Below, in pieces: positions 1 to 8,166 of a DNA stretch of 64,000 nucleotides; positions within the stretch are counted from its first letter, which is position 1; each line of letters opens with the position of its first letter. The notes under the pieces are model-generated. The model had not been told where the DNA came from, searched no databases, and was given only the letters and a program-made list of their open reading frames with translations. Source of the stretch: Antiquaquibacter metalliresistens (GTDB lineage Bacteria; Actinomycetota; Actinomycetes; Actinomycetales; Microbacteriaceae); NCBI RefSeq assembly GCF_029211225.1, contig NZ_JARGEM010000006.1, positions 1 to 64,000 on the forward strand, in the 5' to 3' direction. Position numbers and translations under genes: made by a program.

Positions 1-2
1 GC

Positions 3-341
3 TGGCGCCGCCGACCCGAGCCTGGAACCGTGGTCCACGCGGATCGTGGAGCGCAATACACCAGCTGGCTCTTCGGCCACCGGCTCCGGCAGGCCGGCCT
101 CCTGGGATCGATGGGCAGAGTCGCGTCGAGCGTCGACAACGCGCTCATCGAGAGCTTCTGGTCGACGATGCAACGCGAGCTTCTCGACCGCACCACCTGG
201 GACTCCAGGGCGCAACTCGCGTCGGCCATATTCGAGTGGATCGAGGGCTTCTACAACCCCCGCCGCCGACACACCAGCCTCGACAACCTCAGCCCCGCCG
301 ACTACGAAGCCCTTCACAACACTGCCGAAATCGCGGCATGA
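3..341 (+). pseudogene. IS3-family transposase (OrfB) C-terminal part, cut by window edge
   Basis: The frame is open from the left edge of the window and ends in TGA at 339-341, giving about 112 residues of the C-terminal half of an IS3-type DDE integrase. Visible hallmarks are HADRGAQYTS, carrying the second catalytic Asp, then VDNALIESFW, carrying the catalytic Glu, and the terminal YNPRRRHTSL and LSPADYE blocks typical of IS3 OrfB. Orf A and the first part of OrfB would lie left of the window, so whether the element is intact cannot be judged. It would cut and join IS ends. The feature is marked partial rather than proven dead. Confidence 0.85.
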
Positions 342-382
342 TCAACACACAACAACCGTCCGGGAAACCGGGTCAGGCTCCC
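342..382 (+). mobile_element. Probable right end of the IS3-family element
   Basis: About 40 bases separate the transposase stop from the truncated peptidase frame. They include CCGGGAAACCGGGTCAGGCT at about 360-379, which resembles the terminal inverted repeats of actinobacterial IS3 elements. The matching left repeat lies outside the window, so the exact last base and any target duplication cannot be fixed; the end is placed at about 379-382 by where the peptidase coding sense resumes. Confidence 0.5.
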
Positions 383-939
383 TTGCGCTCCAGCAACAGT
401 TGGACAATCAAGCAAGGATGACCCAACAGTTGCTCGTGCTCCGCGAGCGTCGCGCCGCTACGGAGGCGGACTATCTCGCTGGGGTGAGAGAGCGGATCGC
501 GGCAGCCCCCAGTCTCGACGCGGGTGAGATCAGTGATAGCGGTTGGGTCCGCCCGTCGGGAGGGTACATCACGTCGCCGTTTGGGTGGCGAACGGACCCT
601 TGGTACAGCTTCCATACCGGGACCGATCTCGGGGCGAGCTGTGGTGCGAACATCTATGCCGCGACCGGCGGGACTGTGATCTACGCGGGGTGGAGCGGAG
701 GTTACGGCAACTACGTTCTGATCGACCACGGCAACGGGCTTCGTACCGCGTACGCCCACATCGCACCCGGTGGGATTCTTGTCTCCAATGGTCAACGCGT
801 GGAGATCGCACAAAACATCGCGAAGGTGGGCACGACCGGCAATTCGACCGGTTGCCACCTCCACTACGAGGTCCTGGTCAACGGGATCGCCACCGATCCG
901 GCAACCTTCATGGCGGACCGAGGGATCCGGATCGGCTAG
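382..939 (+). pseudogene. M23 (LytM-type) metallopeptidase, 5'-truncated by the IS
   Basis: The frame continues from the IS end and has an in-frame ATG at 418; from there it is 173 residues. It begins with a short helical, coiled-coil-like stretch, then a complete LytM fold. The Zn ligands are His66 and Asp70 (SFHTGTDLG) and His149 in CHLHYE, with His114 (AYAH) and His147 as the other catalytic histidines. Such enzymes cut peptidoglycan cross-bridges outside the membrane, but no signal peptide or membrane anchor remains here because the N-terminus was removed by the IS. The open frame reading leftward through the IS in this phase is fortuitous. The product is probably not exported or functional. 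Confidence 0.8.
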
Positions 940-1057
940 GGCACTCTCTGGGCAAAGGTCTCCAAGCGATAACCGTTCAGCGGGTCACCGGCGTGCGCTG
1001 CCGAGGAACCACAGCCCGCCCAGCGTGAGCGCCGTGCTTCGACTGAGCGGCTCCACC

Positions 1058-1306
1058 TCAACTGTCGCCGAGCACTTGGAGCTGTTCGCGGTACTGGTCC
1101 GCCGTCACTTCCCCTTTGGCGAATCGTTCGTCGAGGATCAGCCGTGCCGGGGTCTTTGTTTGCACTGATCCCCGGCGCGCTGAGATTCCGCCACGACCGC
1201 CGCCGAACAGGCGCACGGCGAGCAGCACGAGAAGCACGATCACGACCAGCGTCAGAGGTCCGATCAGCCACATCCAGCCCATGTCCCAGCCGTATCCCCA
1301 CATCAT
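1058..1306 (-). CDS. Small SHOCT-domain membrane protein
   Basis: An 82-residue protein with a Trp/Gly/Met-rich start, one strong hydrophobic helix (about residues 13-33), a Gly/Arg-rich linker and a C-terminal SHOCT segment (ARLILDERFAKGEVTADQYR). SHOCT domains are short C-terminal modules of unknown role, often on small membrane proteins near metal or stress genes. It is the last of three minus-strand genes that face away from csoR, but a 250-base gap separates it from its neighbour, so it may have its own promoter. Function is not known beyond a likely membrane location. Confidence 0.75.
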   Translation of the reverse strand: MMWGYGWDMGWMWLIGPLTLVVIVLLVLLAVRLFGGGRGGISARRGSVQTKTPARLILDERFAKGEVTADQYREQLQVLGDS

Positions 1307-1554
1307 GTGGAACTCCTCACCTCGAGTGGTCGTCTCTGAATGGCATCACGGTAACCCGGGATGGAACTCGGTCGCAGGGCCATTGGTCCCGCCGATCCAC
1401 GCACCCCGAGAACGCTCCAGGTCGCGGCCCATGAAGAACGGGGCCACGTCAGACCCGCGAGACGAGGATGAGCACGACGTTGAGCGGCTTCCTGGGCCGA
1501 TGCGCTTCTCTTCTGCAACGAGCCGTTAGGCCATGCGACTCCGCTGGTTGTGCG
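1307..1554. other. Gap of about 250 bases without a convincing gene
   Basis: No frame here shows a recognisable domain. A 71-codon minus-strand frame (1303-1518) is Arg/Ser/Ala-rich and looks like a GC-driven shadow. The stretch presumably holds the promoter of the SHOCT gene, but no clear -10/-35 pair or hairpin stood out. Confidence 0.4.
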
Positions 1555-2061
1555 TCAAGTGAAGTGAGAACGTGCGGAACCCAGCATCTGTTGCACACAC
1601 CAATCGGCGTACATGGAACCGCCGAGCCGACCGAGCCAGCGGCGACGGCTCGGGAGGTCGTAGTCGATCCACACGGTCAATGTGCTGCCCGCCGGTACCT
1701 GGGGCGCGATGCGGAAACCCAGGCGATACGCGCCGATCACCACGAGTCGGTCCTCGACGGTCTCCCAGGTCTTCTTCTCGAAGGGAACCCGCTCGGTGAC
1801 GATCTCATCGACGAAGAGGTCGAATCCCAGCACCTTGCCCCGCATCACGATGTGCGAACCGATCGTGCGGCCGTGCTGGTCATCGAGGATGAGCTGCATC
1901 GTGCCGCCGGCCATCATCGGTGAGCGGCTCGACTCCATGTGGGATGACAGGTTGCGGTGGTCGTCGAGAAAGTCGAAGACCTCCTGCGGACTTGCAGGCA
2001 GGTCCGCCGAGGCTTCCGCGTGCCGCGGATACGTCCGGTCACCGCTCTGTTGTGTACTCAT
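1555..2061 (-). CDS. SRPBCC-superfamily protein (polyketide cyclase/START-like)
   Basis: A 168-residue cytoplasmic protein. The start shows the usual SRPBCC opening (a strand followed by SPQEVFDFLDDHRNLSSHME), then alternating beta strands (MQLILDDQHGRTIGSHIVM, KVLGFDLFVDEIV) and a C-terminal helix. This fold makes a deep hydrophobic ligand pocket, but the ligand cannot be read from the sequence. It lies 33 bases downstream of the NTPase gene on the same strand and is probably cotranscribed with it. Substrate and role are unknown. Confidence 0.75.
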   Translation of the reverse strand: MSTQQSGDRTYPRHAEASADLPASPQEVFDFLDDHRNLSSHMESSRSPMMAGGTMQLILDDQHGRTIGSHIVMRGKVLGFDLFVDEIVTERVPFEKKTWETVEDRLVVIGAYRLGFRIAPQVPAGSTLTVWIDYDLPSRRRWLGRLGGSMYADWCVQQMLGSARSHFT

Positions 2062-2094
2062 CGGACAAGGATGACGTAGTTTCGACGGGCTCGA

Positions 2095-2616
2095 CTAGAG
2101 CCGATCCAGAATGTAGGCAACTCGGTCAGCGGGGTTGAGGGGTGGCACTTTCACCACCGGGATCGGGAGGTTCTGGTACACCTCGGTGAGCAGGGCATGA
2201 ATGCGCAGCTGGGCTGCAGCGTCCTCGGTGCGAGCGTAATCCGGGGCGAGGGGAAGCAGGTCGAGGATGAAGGTCGTCCGGTAGGCGACGTGCTGGAGCG
2301 CGTCGAGCAGCTGCGGGTCGGGCTCGAGGTCGAGGAACCGGTAGTAGGCCAGCGAGTCGGGAATGGCGCGGTCGAGGAAGACGGTCTCCTCAGGGTCCAG
2401 GCTCGCCTCCTGCTCAAGTTGCATCGTGAGCACACCGCGTTGGAACTCCCGCTGTCGGGCGCGCACTTCCTCGACGGCCTTGCCCTCGATGCGCTTGAGG
2501 TCCAGGTAGTGGCGGGCGTGCTCGATCGTCGTAGCGAAGCCGCGCTCGCGGAGCAGGTTCACAGTGGTGGTCTTGCCCGAGCTGGGGCCTCCGGTGAGGA
2601 CATACCAGTTGGTCAC
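2095..2616 (-). CDS. AAA family ATPase (NadR/Ttd14-like P-loop protein)
   Basis: A 173-residue P-loop protein with Walker A GGPSSGKTT right at the N-terminus (residues 8-16), EHARHYLD as the usual second motif of this group, FLDRAIPDSLAYY as the Walker B-like segment, and a C-terminal DRVAYILDRL helix. The family (AAA_28) resembles small-molecule or nucleotide kinases; the substrate here is unknown. It is the first gene of a minus-strand set and is transcribed divergently from csoR, so the CsoR operator at about 2668-2695 lies in its promoter region. Co-regulation by copper is therefore plausible but unproven. Confidence 0.8.
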   Translation of the reverse strand: MTNWYVLTGGPSSGKTTTVNLLRERGFATTIEHARHYLDLKRIEGKAVEEVRARQREFQRGVLTMQLEQEASLDPEETVFLDRAIPDSLAYYRFLDLEPDPQLLDALQHVAYRTTFILDLLPLAPDYARTEDAAAQLRIHALLTEVYQNLPIPVVKVPPLNPADRVAYILDRL

Positions 2617-2667
2617 AGTCTGTCTCCTTCCTGTTTGCGGCTGGCGGCTGCGAGATCGCTGAGCGAT

Positions 2668-2695
2668 ACCCTATACCCCTAGAGGGTAGTATAGG
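2668..2695. promoter_or_regulatory. CsoR-type copper operator
   Basis: The stretch CTATACCCCTAGAGGGTAGT, followed by ATAG, is an interrupted inverted repeat (CTATA..CCCCT / AGGG..TATAG) with the C-run/G-run core of CsoR sites. It sits between the divergent NTPase gene and csoR, 22 bases before the csoR ATG at 2717. TAGTAT/TATAGG could serve as an overlapping -10. CsoR would repress both directions until Cu(I) binds. Confidence 0.65.
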
Positions 2696-2716
2696 ATGGT
2701 GAGCGGAGGTGCAGAT

Positions 2717-3004
2717 ATGCATGGTCATGGCTACGTGGACGACAAGGGCGCCCTGCTGAAGCGGCTTCGGCGAGCTGAGGGTCAGGTTCGCGGCATTGCC
2801 CGGATGATCGAGGAGGATGCGTACTGCATCGACGTGATCACCCAGGTTTCCGCCGTCAAGAGCGCTCTCGAGTCGGTCGCTCTTGCCCTATTGGAGGACC
2901 ACCTCACGCACTGCGTCGCTGAAGCCACCGCAACGGGTGGACCCGTCGCTGAAGCCAAGCTGCGCGAGGCGAGCGACGCGATCGCCCGGCTCGTGCGCTC
3001 TTGA
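2717..3004 (+). CDS. csoR: CsoR-family copper-sensing repressor
   Basis: A 95-residue all-helical repressor. From the ATG at 2717 the Cu(I) ligand set is complete: Cys37 (AYCIDV), His62 and Cys66 (DHLTHC), one residue offset from the well-studied mycobacterial CsoR positions, with the second-shell Tyr36 also present. The opening LLKRLRRAEGQVRGI is the family signature. The start at 2717 is preferred over the in-frame ATG at 2696 because GGAGG (2705-2709) lies 7 bases before it and 2696 falls at the operator edge. It represses its own operon (csoR-copZ-copA) through the operator just upstream and releases DNA when Cu(I) binds. Confidence 0.93.
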   Translation: MHGHGYVDDKGALLKRLRRAEGQVRGIARMIEEDAYCIDVITQVSAVKSALESVALALLEDHLTHCVAEATATGGPVAEAKLREASDAIARLVRS

Positions 3005-3039
3005 ACCGCACCTAACTTCCCATCACGAAAGGATCATCC

Positions 3040-3393
3040 ATGTCTGTTTCCGAAATCCGCGACCTGGGTCTTACCGACAAGAACTCCGGTTGCGCCTGTT
3101 GCACCCCGAGCGGTCATAGCGCCGCGGCCCCCAAGGATGTCGCGAGTGCACTCGAGCCTGCTGCAGCGGGCGTTGTGGTGACCGACTATCTCGTTGATGG
3201 GATGACTTGCTCGCACTGCGTGCGCAGCGTCACGGAAGAACTGTCCGCGATCACCGGCGTCACCAACGTGGATGTGGCCCTGAACGCGGGCGGAATCTCC
3301 CGCGTCCGGGTCGCCAGCGCTGCACCGCTCGACGACGGTCAGGTGCGAGGGGCGGTCGAGGAGGCCGGGTACACGCTCGCACCGGTGTCATGA
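3040..3393 (+). CDS. copZ: CopZ-like copper chaperone with Cys-rich N-terminal extension
   Basis: A 117-residue protein. Residues about 46-117 are a heavy-metal-associated domain with the Cu(I) site GMTCSHC and the usual ferredoxin-like fold ending in AGYTLAPV. About 45 extra residues precede it and contain a CACC cluster (about residues 18-21), which is longer than a plain 70-residue CopZ and could bind another metal ion. An AAGGA motif precedes the ATG. It would carry Cu(I) to the CopA pump encoded next; its TGA overlaps the copA ATG (ATGA at 3390-3393), showing translational coupling. Confidence 0.88.
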   Translation: MSVSEIRDLGLTDKNSGCACCTPSGHSAAAPKDVASALEPAAAGVVVTDYLVDGMTCSHCVRSVTEELSAITGVTNVDVALNAGGISRVRVASAAPLDDGQVRGAVEEAGYTLAPVS

Positions 3394-5669
3394 GCGCGAT
3401 CGATGTCGATCTCGACATCACCGGGATGACCTGCGCGTCCTGCGCAACCAGGATCGAGCGGAAGTTGAACAAGCTACCCGGCGTCGAGGCCACCGTGAAC
3501 TTCGCCACCGAGAAGGCCCATGTGCGCTCCGCTGACGTGCCCATCGATGAGCTCATTGGTGCGGTGGAAGCGGCCGGCTACGCCGCCGTTGTTCCCGCGC
3601 CGCCGAACGCGGGTGGCGTGGATGGGCCAACGGCGAAGGACGAGGAACTCCTCGGGCTGCGTCGCCGCTTGATCATCTCCGCGGGCCTCGCCGCACCGGT
3701 CGCGGTGCTGTCGATGATCCCCGCCCTGCAGTTCACCAACTGGCAGTGGCTAGCCCTGACCCTGGCCGCACCGGTTGTGGTGTGGGGGGCGTGGCCGTTC
3801 CACCGTGCCGCGGCGGTGAATGCTCGGCATGGGGCCGCCACGATGGATACCCTCATCAGCGTCGGTGTGCTCGCCGCGTTCGGCTGGTCGCTGTACGCAC
3901 TGTTCTTCGGCTCGGCCGGGATGCCCGGGATGCAGATGAGCGTCCAGCTGATCGGTACGCCACAGGCCGGCGGGCACGAGCTGTACCTCGAGACTGCCGC
4001 GATCGTCACGGTGTTCATCCTTGCCGGTCGCTACATGGAGACCCGCGCGAAACGACAGTCCGGCGAGGCGCTCCGCGCGCTGTTGGAGCTCGGCGCGAAA
4101 GACGCCACGGTGCTCCGGAACGGGGTCGAGGCCCGCGTCGCTGTCGACCAGTTGGTTCCCGGCGACACCGTCTTGGTGCGCCCCGGTGAGAAGATCCCTT
4201 CTGACGGGCTGGTTCTGGAGGGTGCCTCCGCGGTCGATGAGAGCATGCTCACCGGCGAGTCAGTTCCGGTCGAGGTCGCCCCGGGCGCACACGTGACCGG
4301 GGCAACCGTCAACGTCGGCGGCGTGCTCGTCGTGCAGATCACCCGCACGGGCGCGGACACCGAGCTGGCACGCATGGGACGCCTCGTGGAGGAGGCCCAG
4401 ACCGGCAAGGCCCAGGTGCAGCGCCTCGCCGACCGGGTCTCGGCCGTCTTCGTGCCCGTCGTCATCGGCCTGGCCCTGGTCGCGTTCACCGCCTGGATGA
4501 TCGCCGGCGCCGGCCCGGAGCTTGCGTTCACCGCGGCGGTGACGACCCTGATCATCGCGTGCCCGTGTGCGCTGGGACTCGCAACCCCGACGGCGCTGCT
4601 GGTCGGCACCGGTCGCGGGGCGCAGCTGGGCATCTTGATCCGCGGCCCGCAGGTGCTGGAGCAGACCCGCCGCATCGACACTGTCGTTCTCGACAAGACC
4701 GGGACCATCACCGCCGGGATGATGACCGTCACTGGCATCCACCCCGTTCCCGGCGTCCACACCGACGAACTGCTGCGGTACGCCGCCATCGTGGAGCACG
4801 GCTCCGAGCACCCCATCGGACGCGCCATCGCCCAAGCCGCACCCGTCGCCGAGCCGGCGGAGGAGTTCACCGCGCATCCCGGCGATGGGGTGCAGGCCGT
4901 CGCCGAGGGGCACCTCATCGTGGCAGGCCGCGCCGACTGGCTCCGCGGGCAGTGGGCCCTCGTCGTGCCAGACGCGCTCGCCGCGACGATCGCCGCCGAG
5001 GAGGCTCGTGGAGCGAGCGTCGTCGCGGTCGCCTGGGACGGCCAGCTCCGCGGGGCCATCAGCGTCGCCGACACGGTCAAACCCACCAGCGGCGAAGCCG
5101 TGGCACGCCTCAAGCGCCTCGGACTCACCCCGGTGCTGCTGACCGGCGACAACCCCGGCGCCGCGCAAGCGATCGCTGCGATGGTCGGCATCAGCGATGT
5201 GCGCGCGGGCGTCAATCCCGCGGGCAAGCTCGAGGTCATCCGAGCGTTCCAGGCGGATGGACACGTGGTAGCGATGGTCGGCGACGGGGTCAACGACGCA
5301 GCCGCGCTGGCCGCCGCGGACCTGGGGATCGCGATGGGCACCGGCACCGACGCGGCCATCACCGCCGCCGACCTCACGATTGTCAGCGGGGACTTGCTGC
5401 TGGTTCCGGACGCGATCCGACTCGCCCGCCGCACCCTCGGCACAATCAAGGGCAACCTGTTCTGGGCCTTCGGCTACAACGTCGCCGCGATCCCCGTCGC
5501 GATGCTCGCCCTGCTCAACCCGATCTTCGCCGGAGCGGCGATGGCGCTGTCCTCCGTGTTCGTCGTCACCAACAGCCTCCGGCTGCGCCGCTTCCACCTG
5601 CTCCCGGCACCCGTCAGCAGTCATCCCACCACCATGCACTCGAACGCCTCTGCGGCAGCGCGAGCCTGA
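3390..5669 (+). CDS. copA: Cu(I)-exporting P1B-type ATPase CopA
   Basis: A 759-residue membrane pump. In order: an N-terminal HMA domain with MTCASC at residues 13-18; membrane helices; the actuator loop with TGES; the CPC ion-binding motif at 391-393; the phosphorylated Asp435 in DKTGT; an HP locus (SEHPIGR); the ATP hinge [10 protein letters not shown]; and C-terminal helices with YNVAAIP and MALSS, the residues typical of the Cu(I) group P1B-1. It expels Cu(I) from the cytoplasm using ATP. The start is the ATG overlapping the copZ stop; the frame is open further left but that part lies inside copZ. It forms an operon with csoR and copZ under CsoR control. Confidence 0.95.
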   Translation: MSAIDVDLDITGMTCASCATRIERKLNKLPGVEATVNFATEKAHVRSADVPIDELIGAVEAAGYAAVVPAPPNAGGVDGPTAKDEELLGLRRRLIISAGLAAPVAVLSMIPALQFTNWQWLALTLAAPVVVWGAWPFHRAAAVNARHGAATMDTLISVGVLAAFGWSLYALFFGSAGMPGMQMSVQLIGTPQAGGHELYLETAAIVTVFILAGRYMETRAKRQSGEALRALLELGAKDATVLRNGVEARVAVDQLVPGDTVLVRPGEKIPSDGLVLEGASAVDESMLTGESVPVEVAPGAHVTGATVNVGGVLVVQITRTGADTELARMGRLVEEAQTGKAQVQRLADRVSAVFVPVVIGLALVAFTAWMIAGAGPELAFTAAVTTLIIACPCALGLATPTALLVGTGRGAQLGILIRGPQVLEQTRRIDTVVLDKTGTITAGMMTVTGIHPVPGVHTDELLRYAAIVEHGSEHPIGRAIAQAAPVAEPAEEFTAHPGDGVQAVAEGHLIVAGRADWLRGQWALVVPDALAATIAAEEARGASVVAVAWDGQLRGAISVADTVKPTSGEAVARLKRLGLTPVLLTGDNPGAAQAIAAMVGISDVRAGVNPAGKLEVIRAFQADGHVVAMVGDGVNDAAALAAADLGIAMGTGTDAAITAADLTIVSGDLLLVPDAIRLARRTLGTIKGNLFWAFGYNVAAIPVAMLALLNPIFAGAAMALSSVFVVTNSLRLRRFHLLPAPVSSHPTTMHSNASAAARA

Positions 5670-5859
5670 GATACCAACCCGTTCGCAGGTCGAGAGGAGC
5701 AGCGGTGGGACCTTCGGCCCCATACGGCAGACCGGGCAGGCGGAAGTATCGAGGCACGGTGGTCCCGCCCAGGTTTGACGTGCGATCCTGGGGCTGGATG
5801 CCTTACCCCTGTTTCTCGGGGGGCAGGGAGTTAGCCTTGGGTGTGAGGGAGGTGGGCGC
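5670..5859 (+). promoter_or_regulatory. Intergenic region before the second copper operon
   Basis: No gene is seen. A TTGACG at 5775-5780 could be a -35 element, although no good -10 follows at the right distance. TTACCCCTGTTTCTCGGGG at about 5803-5821 has a C-run/G-run arrangement reminiscent of, but spaced differently from, the CsoR operator at 2668-2695. The region probably carries the promoter for the DUF6153-to-ATPase run; the regulator assignment is a guess. Confidence 0.35.
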
Positions 5860-6297
5860 ATGAAGACGATCCGCTCACTGGCGAGCACACACTCGAGCAT
5901 GCATCGCATCGTGTTCACTCTCGGATTCGCCCTCGCGCTCATCGCAGGTCTGCTCGCGATGCACACGCTCGGCGTCGGCGACACCCACGTCGACTCCGGC
6001 CTTACCGCGTCTGCCTCCGACCATGGTCAGGTTGGGGCCGCCACGGATCGCACAGCGGTCGATCCTGGTCACTGCGCGGGTGAGTGCGGGGCTTCGAGAG
6101 ACATGCCCGAACACTCGATGTTGCTGATGGTCTGTGCGCTGGCGTTGCTCGCCGCCGTCATCGTCATCTTGGCTCCAGCCTTGCTTGCCCGCTTCAGCAC
6201 GTCTCTGGGCATGACGATGCTCGTTCGTCACGCCGTCCGCGCGGTGCCGCGACTACGACCACCCTCACTGCTCGTCCTGTCCATCAGCCGGACCTGA
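5860..6297 (+). CDS. DUF6153 family membrane protein
   Basis: A 145-residue protein with an N-terminal membrane helix (about 18-38) that ends in a short outer segment rich in His, Asp and Gly, then CAGECG and DMPEHSM, then a second helix (about 88-110) and a basic tail. This layout, two helices flanking a His/Cys/Met-containing loop, matches DUF6153 proteins found beside copper genes in Actinobacteria. The loop could bind metal at the outer membrane face, but no function is established. It opens the second plus-strand copper run; a GGGAGGTGGG-type ribosome site precedes the ATG. Confidence 0.7.
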   Translation: MKTIRSLASTHSSMHRIVFTLGFALALIAGLLAMHTLGVGDTHVDSGLTASASDHGQVGAATDRTAVDPGHCAGECGASRDMPEHSMLLMVCALALLAAVIVILAPALLARFSTSLGMTMLVRHAVRAVPRLRPPSLLVLSISRT

Positions 6298-6394
6298 TTC
6301 GCCCCCCTTCCCGGGCTCGCCGGGAGGATGCTTCGCCCTACCCGGGCGGCCGAATCACGACCCGTTTTCCGACTGATATCAAAGGACTTACACA

Positions 6395-7003
6395 ATGAGA
6401 TTTCGCACAATCGCGCTGGCCTCCGGCGCACTCATCACCACCGTTTTGGTGCTGACCGGCTGCGCCCAGAGCAGCACTACGGGCGCAATGCCCGGCATGG
6501 ATCACGGATCCACGCCCATGACGCCTTCCGAGAGCACGAGCGATGTCAACTTCGCCGATCAGACGTTCGTGACCATGATGATCCCCCACCACGAGCAGGC
6601 CGTCGAGATGGCCGACCTCGTTCTTGGCAAGGATGGCATTGACGAGCGGGTGAGTGATCTCGCCCAACAGATCAAGGACGCTCAGGGCCCGGAGATCGAG
6701 ACCATGAAATCCTGGCTCTCGGCCTTGGACACCCCCTACGACAGTTCCGAGACCGGCGGCATGAATCACGGCGGCGGGATGATGTCCGACGACGACATGG
6801 CGGCGCTGGAGTCCGCCACCGGCGTCGAGGCGAGCCGGCTGTTCCTGGAGCAGATGATCCTGCACCACCAGGGGGCCATCGACATGGCGCAGACCGAGCT
6901 GATCACCGGCCAGAATGCGGATGCCCTTGCTCTGGCCCAGACGATCATCGACGCGCAGGCCGCCGAGATCGCCACCATGCAGAACATCCTCGGCACCCTC
7001 TAA
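6395..7003 (+). CDS. DUF305 domain lipoprotein
   Basis: A 202-residue lipoprotein with a signal peptide ending in the lipobox LTGC (Cys at about 23), then a Met/His-rich segment (MPGMDHGS) and two repeats of the DUF305 motif: MMIPHHEQAVEMADL and MILHHQGAIDMAQTEL, each a paired His followed by Met. DUF305 is a four-helix, ferritin-like fold common next to copper oxidases and pumps; the paired His and Met suit Cu binding outside the membrane. A second Met/His cluster (GGMNHGGGMM) links the repeats. It is likely a periplasm-side copper-binding protein cotranscribed with its neighbours. Confidence 0.88.
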   Translation: MRFRTIALASGALITTVLVLTGCAQSSTTGAMPGMDHGSTPMTPSESTSDVNFADQTFVTMMIPHHEQAVEMADLVLGKDGIDERVSDLAQQIKDAQGPEIETMKSWLSALDTPYDSSETGGMNHGGGMMSDDDMAALESATGVEASRLFLEQMILHHQGAIDMAQTELITGQNADALALAQTIIDAQAAEIATMQNILGTL

Positions 7004-7107
7004 GGTCGGCCTCCGTGCGTGCTGCGGCTGACCCTGCGGGGCGGCCGCAGCACGCACCTCGAACCTCGACGGGCACCGCCTTGTCGAACTCAGATTGGAC
7101 CGTATTC

Positions 7108-7209
7108 ATGAGCACACGCTCTATTGCACTCTTCTTGTTCGGCGCTGTGATCCTTGCCGTCGCCCTCGGCGTCGCCGTGATCGCGATCTTCACCATCGGA
7201 GCAGTATGA
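7108..7209 (+). CDS. 33-residue single-helix membrane peptide
   Basis: ATG at 7108 opens a 33-codon frame: MSTRS, then an almost unbroken hydrophobic helix (about residues 6-31), ending in GAV. The TGA at 7207-7209 overlaps the ATG of the next gene (ATGA at 7206-7209). That overlap and the clean membrane-helix composition argue that it is a real coding unit, although the ribosome site is weak. It may be an accessory subunit or a coupling leader for the downstream lipoprotein. No family was recognised. Confidence 0.55.
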   Translation: MSTRSIALFLFGAVILAVALGVAVIAIFTIGAV

Positions 7210-8090
7210 ACCGCACACACGCGCTCGCGCTGGCCTCCGGCCTGGCCGCCGTCGTAAGCGCCACCGTCCTGTTGTCCGGCTGCTCAACCGGGCCCACCTC
7301 GCCACCGGCGAGTCCTGTGGTGAGCTTCGCACACGTCCACGAACTCGTCCTCGGTCAGCAGGAGGGCGATCTTCTGGTCGGCACCCATGAGGGCCTCTAC
7401 CGGCTGCTGATCGACTCCGACGGCGCCAGCACCGCAACTGGTCCACTTGGTGGCCTCGACTTCGACCCAATGGGGTTCACCATGGCCGAGAACACCGCCT
7501 ACGCCTCTGGACATCCGGGCCCTACCACCCCGGCAAGCTTCGGCAGCCCGAATCTCGGGCTCATCACCAGCACTGACCTCGGCGAGACTTGGAGCAACGT
7601 CTCGCTGACCGGTGTGACCGACTTCCACGCCCTGGCCGTGATGACCAGCGACGCCGAGTTCCCACAGGTTTTCGGCATCGACCCGGGTAATCCGCGACTG
7701 CAACGCAGCACGGACGGCGGGCGAACCTGGGGCGACGGAGCCGAGCTGGTCGCGCGTGACATCCTCGTGGTCGGCACCACGCTCTACGCGACGACTCCGG
7801 AGGGGCTGGCCGTCAGCGAGGACGATGGGATGACCTTCATTCTCGATCCCGCCGCACCGGCCCTTTACCTTGTCGCCGTAGATCGCCGGGGTGGCCTCGC
7901 TGGCGTCGATACGACCGGCACGCTGTGGACCCGCGGCCCCGGCGAGGACTGGGATCACGGCCACACCGTGACCGGGACACCGCAGGCCGTGGCCGTCGAC
8001 GGGGCACGTATCTATGTCGCCGACGACCGGGGCATCGCCTTCACCGAGGATTCGGGCGCAACGTGGATCGTGCTCGAGGTGCGCGGATGA
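7206..8090 (+). CDS. BNR-repeat lipoprotein (F510_1955-type glycosylhydrolase-like)
   Basis: A 294-residue protein with a lipoprotein signal (LLSGC, Cys at about 26) followed by a beta-propeller. Four Asp-box motifs are visible: STDLGETW, STDGGRTW, SEDDGMTF and TEDSGATW. These mark sialidase/BNR-like propellers, but none of the catalytic Arg-triad context of true sialidases is evident, so an enzymatic role is doubtful. The same architecture is repeatedly found beside copper genes in Actinobacteria. The ATG overlaps the stop of the 33-residue peptide. It probably sits on the outer face of the membrane; its role in metal handling is unknown. Confidence 0.8.
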   Translation: MNRTHALALASGLAAVVSATVLLSGCSTGPTSPPASPVVSFAHVHELVLGQQEGDLLVGTHEGLYRLLIDSDGASTATGPLGGLDFDPMGFTMAENTAYASGHPGPTTPASFGSPNLGLITSTDLGETWSNVSLTGVTDFHALAVMTSDAEFPQVFGIDPGNPRLQRSTDGGRTWGDGAELVARDILVVGTTLYATTPEGLAVSEDDGMTFILDPAAPALYLVAVDRRGGLAGVDTTGTLWTRGPGEDWDHGHTVTGTPQAVAVDGARIYVADDRGIAFTEDSGATWIVLEVRG

Positions 8091-8166
8091 GTCGCGAGGC
8101 GGGGACCTTCGCCTCTCGAACACCAAGGACCACCAGGACAGCATCGACTGACGAGAGAGGACTGGC

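Noticed and set aside
46-417. Open frame running from the IS region into the M23 peptidase
   Set aside because: It reads the transposase DNA in the wrong phase (Arg/Ser/Ala-rich, no family), so only the part after the IS end is real coding sequence.
5803-5821. Second CsoR operator before the DUF6153 gene
   Set aside because: The C-run and G-run are there but the spacing and outer bases differ from the site at 2668; kept only as a remark in the intergenic entry.
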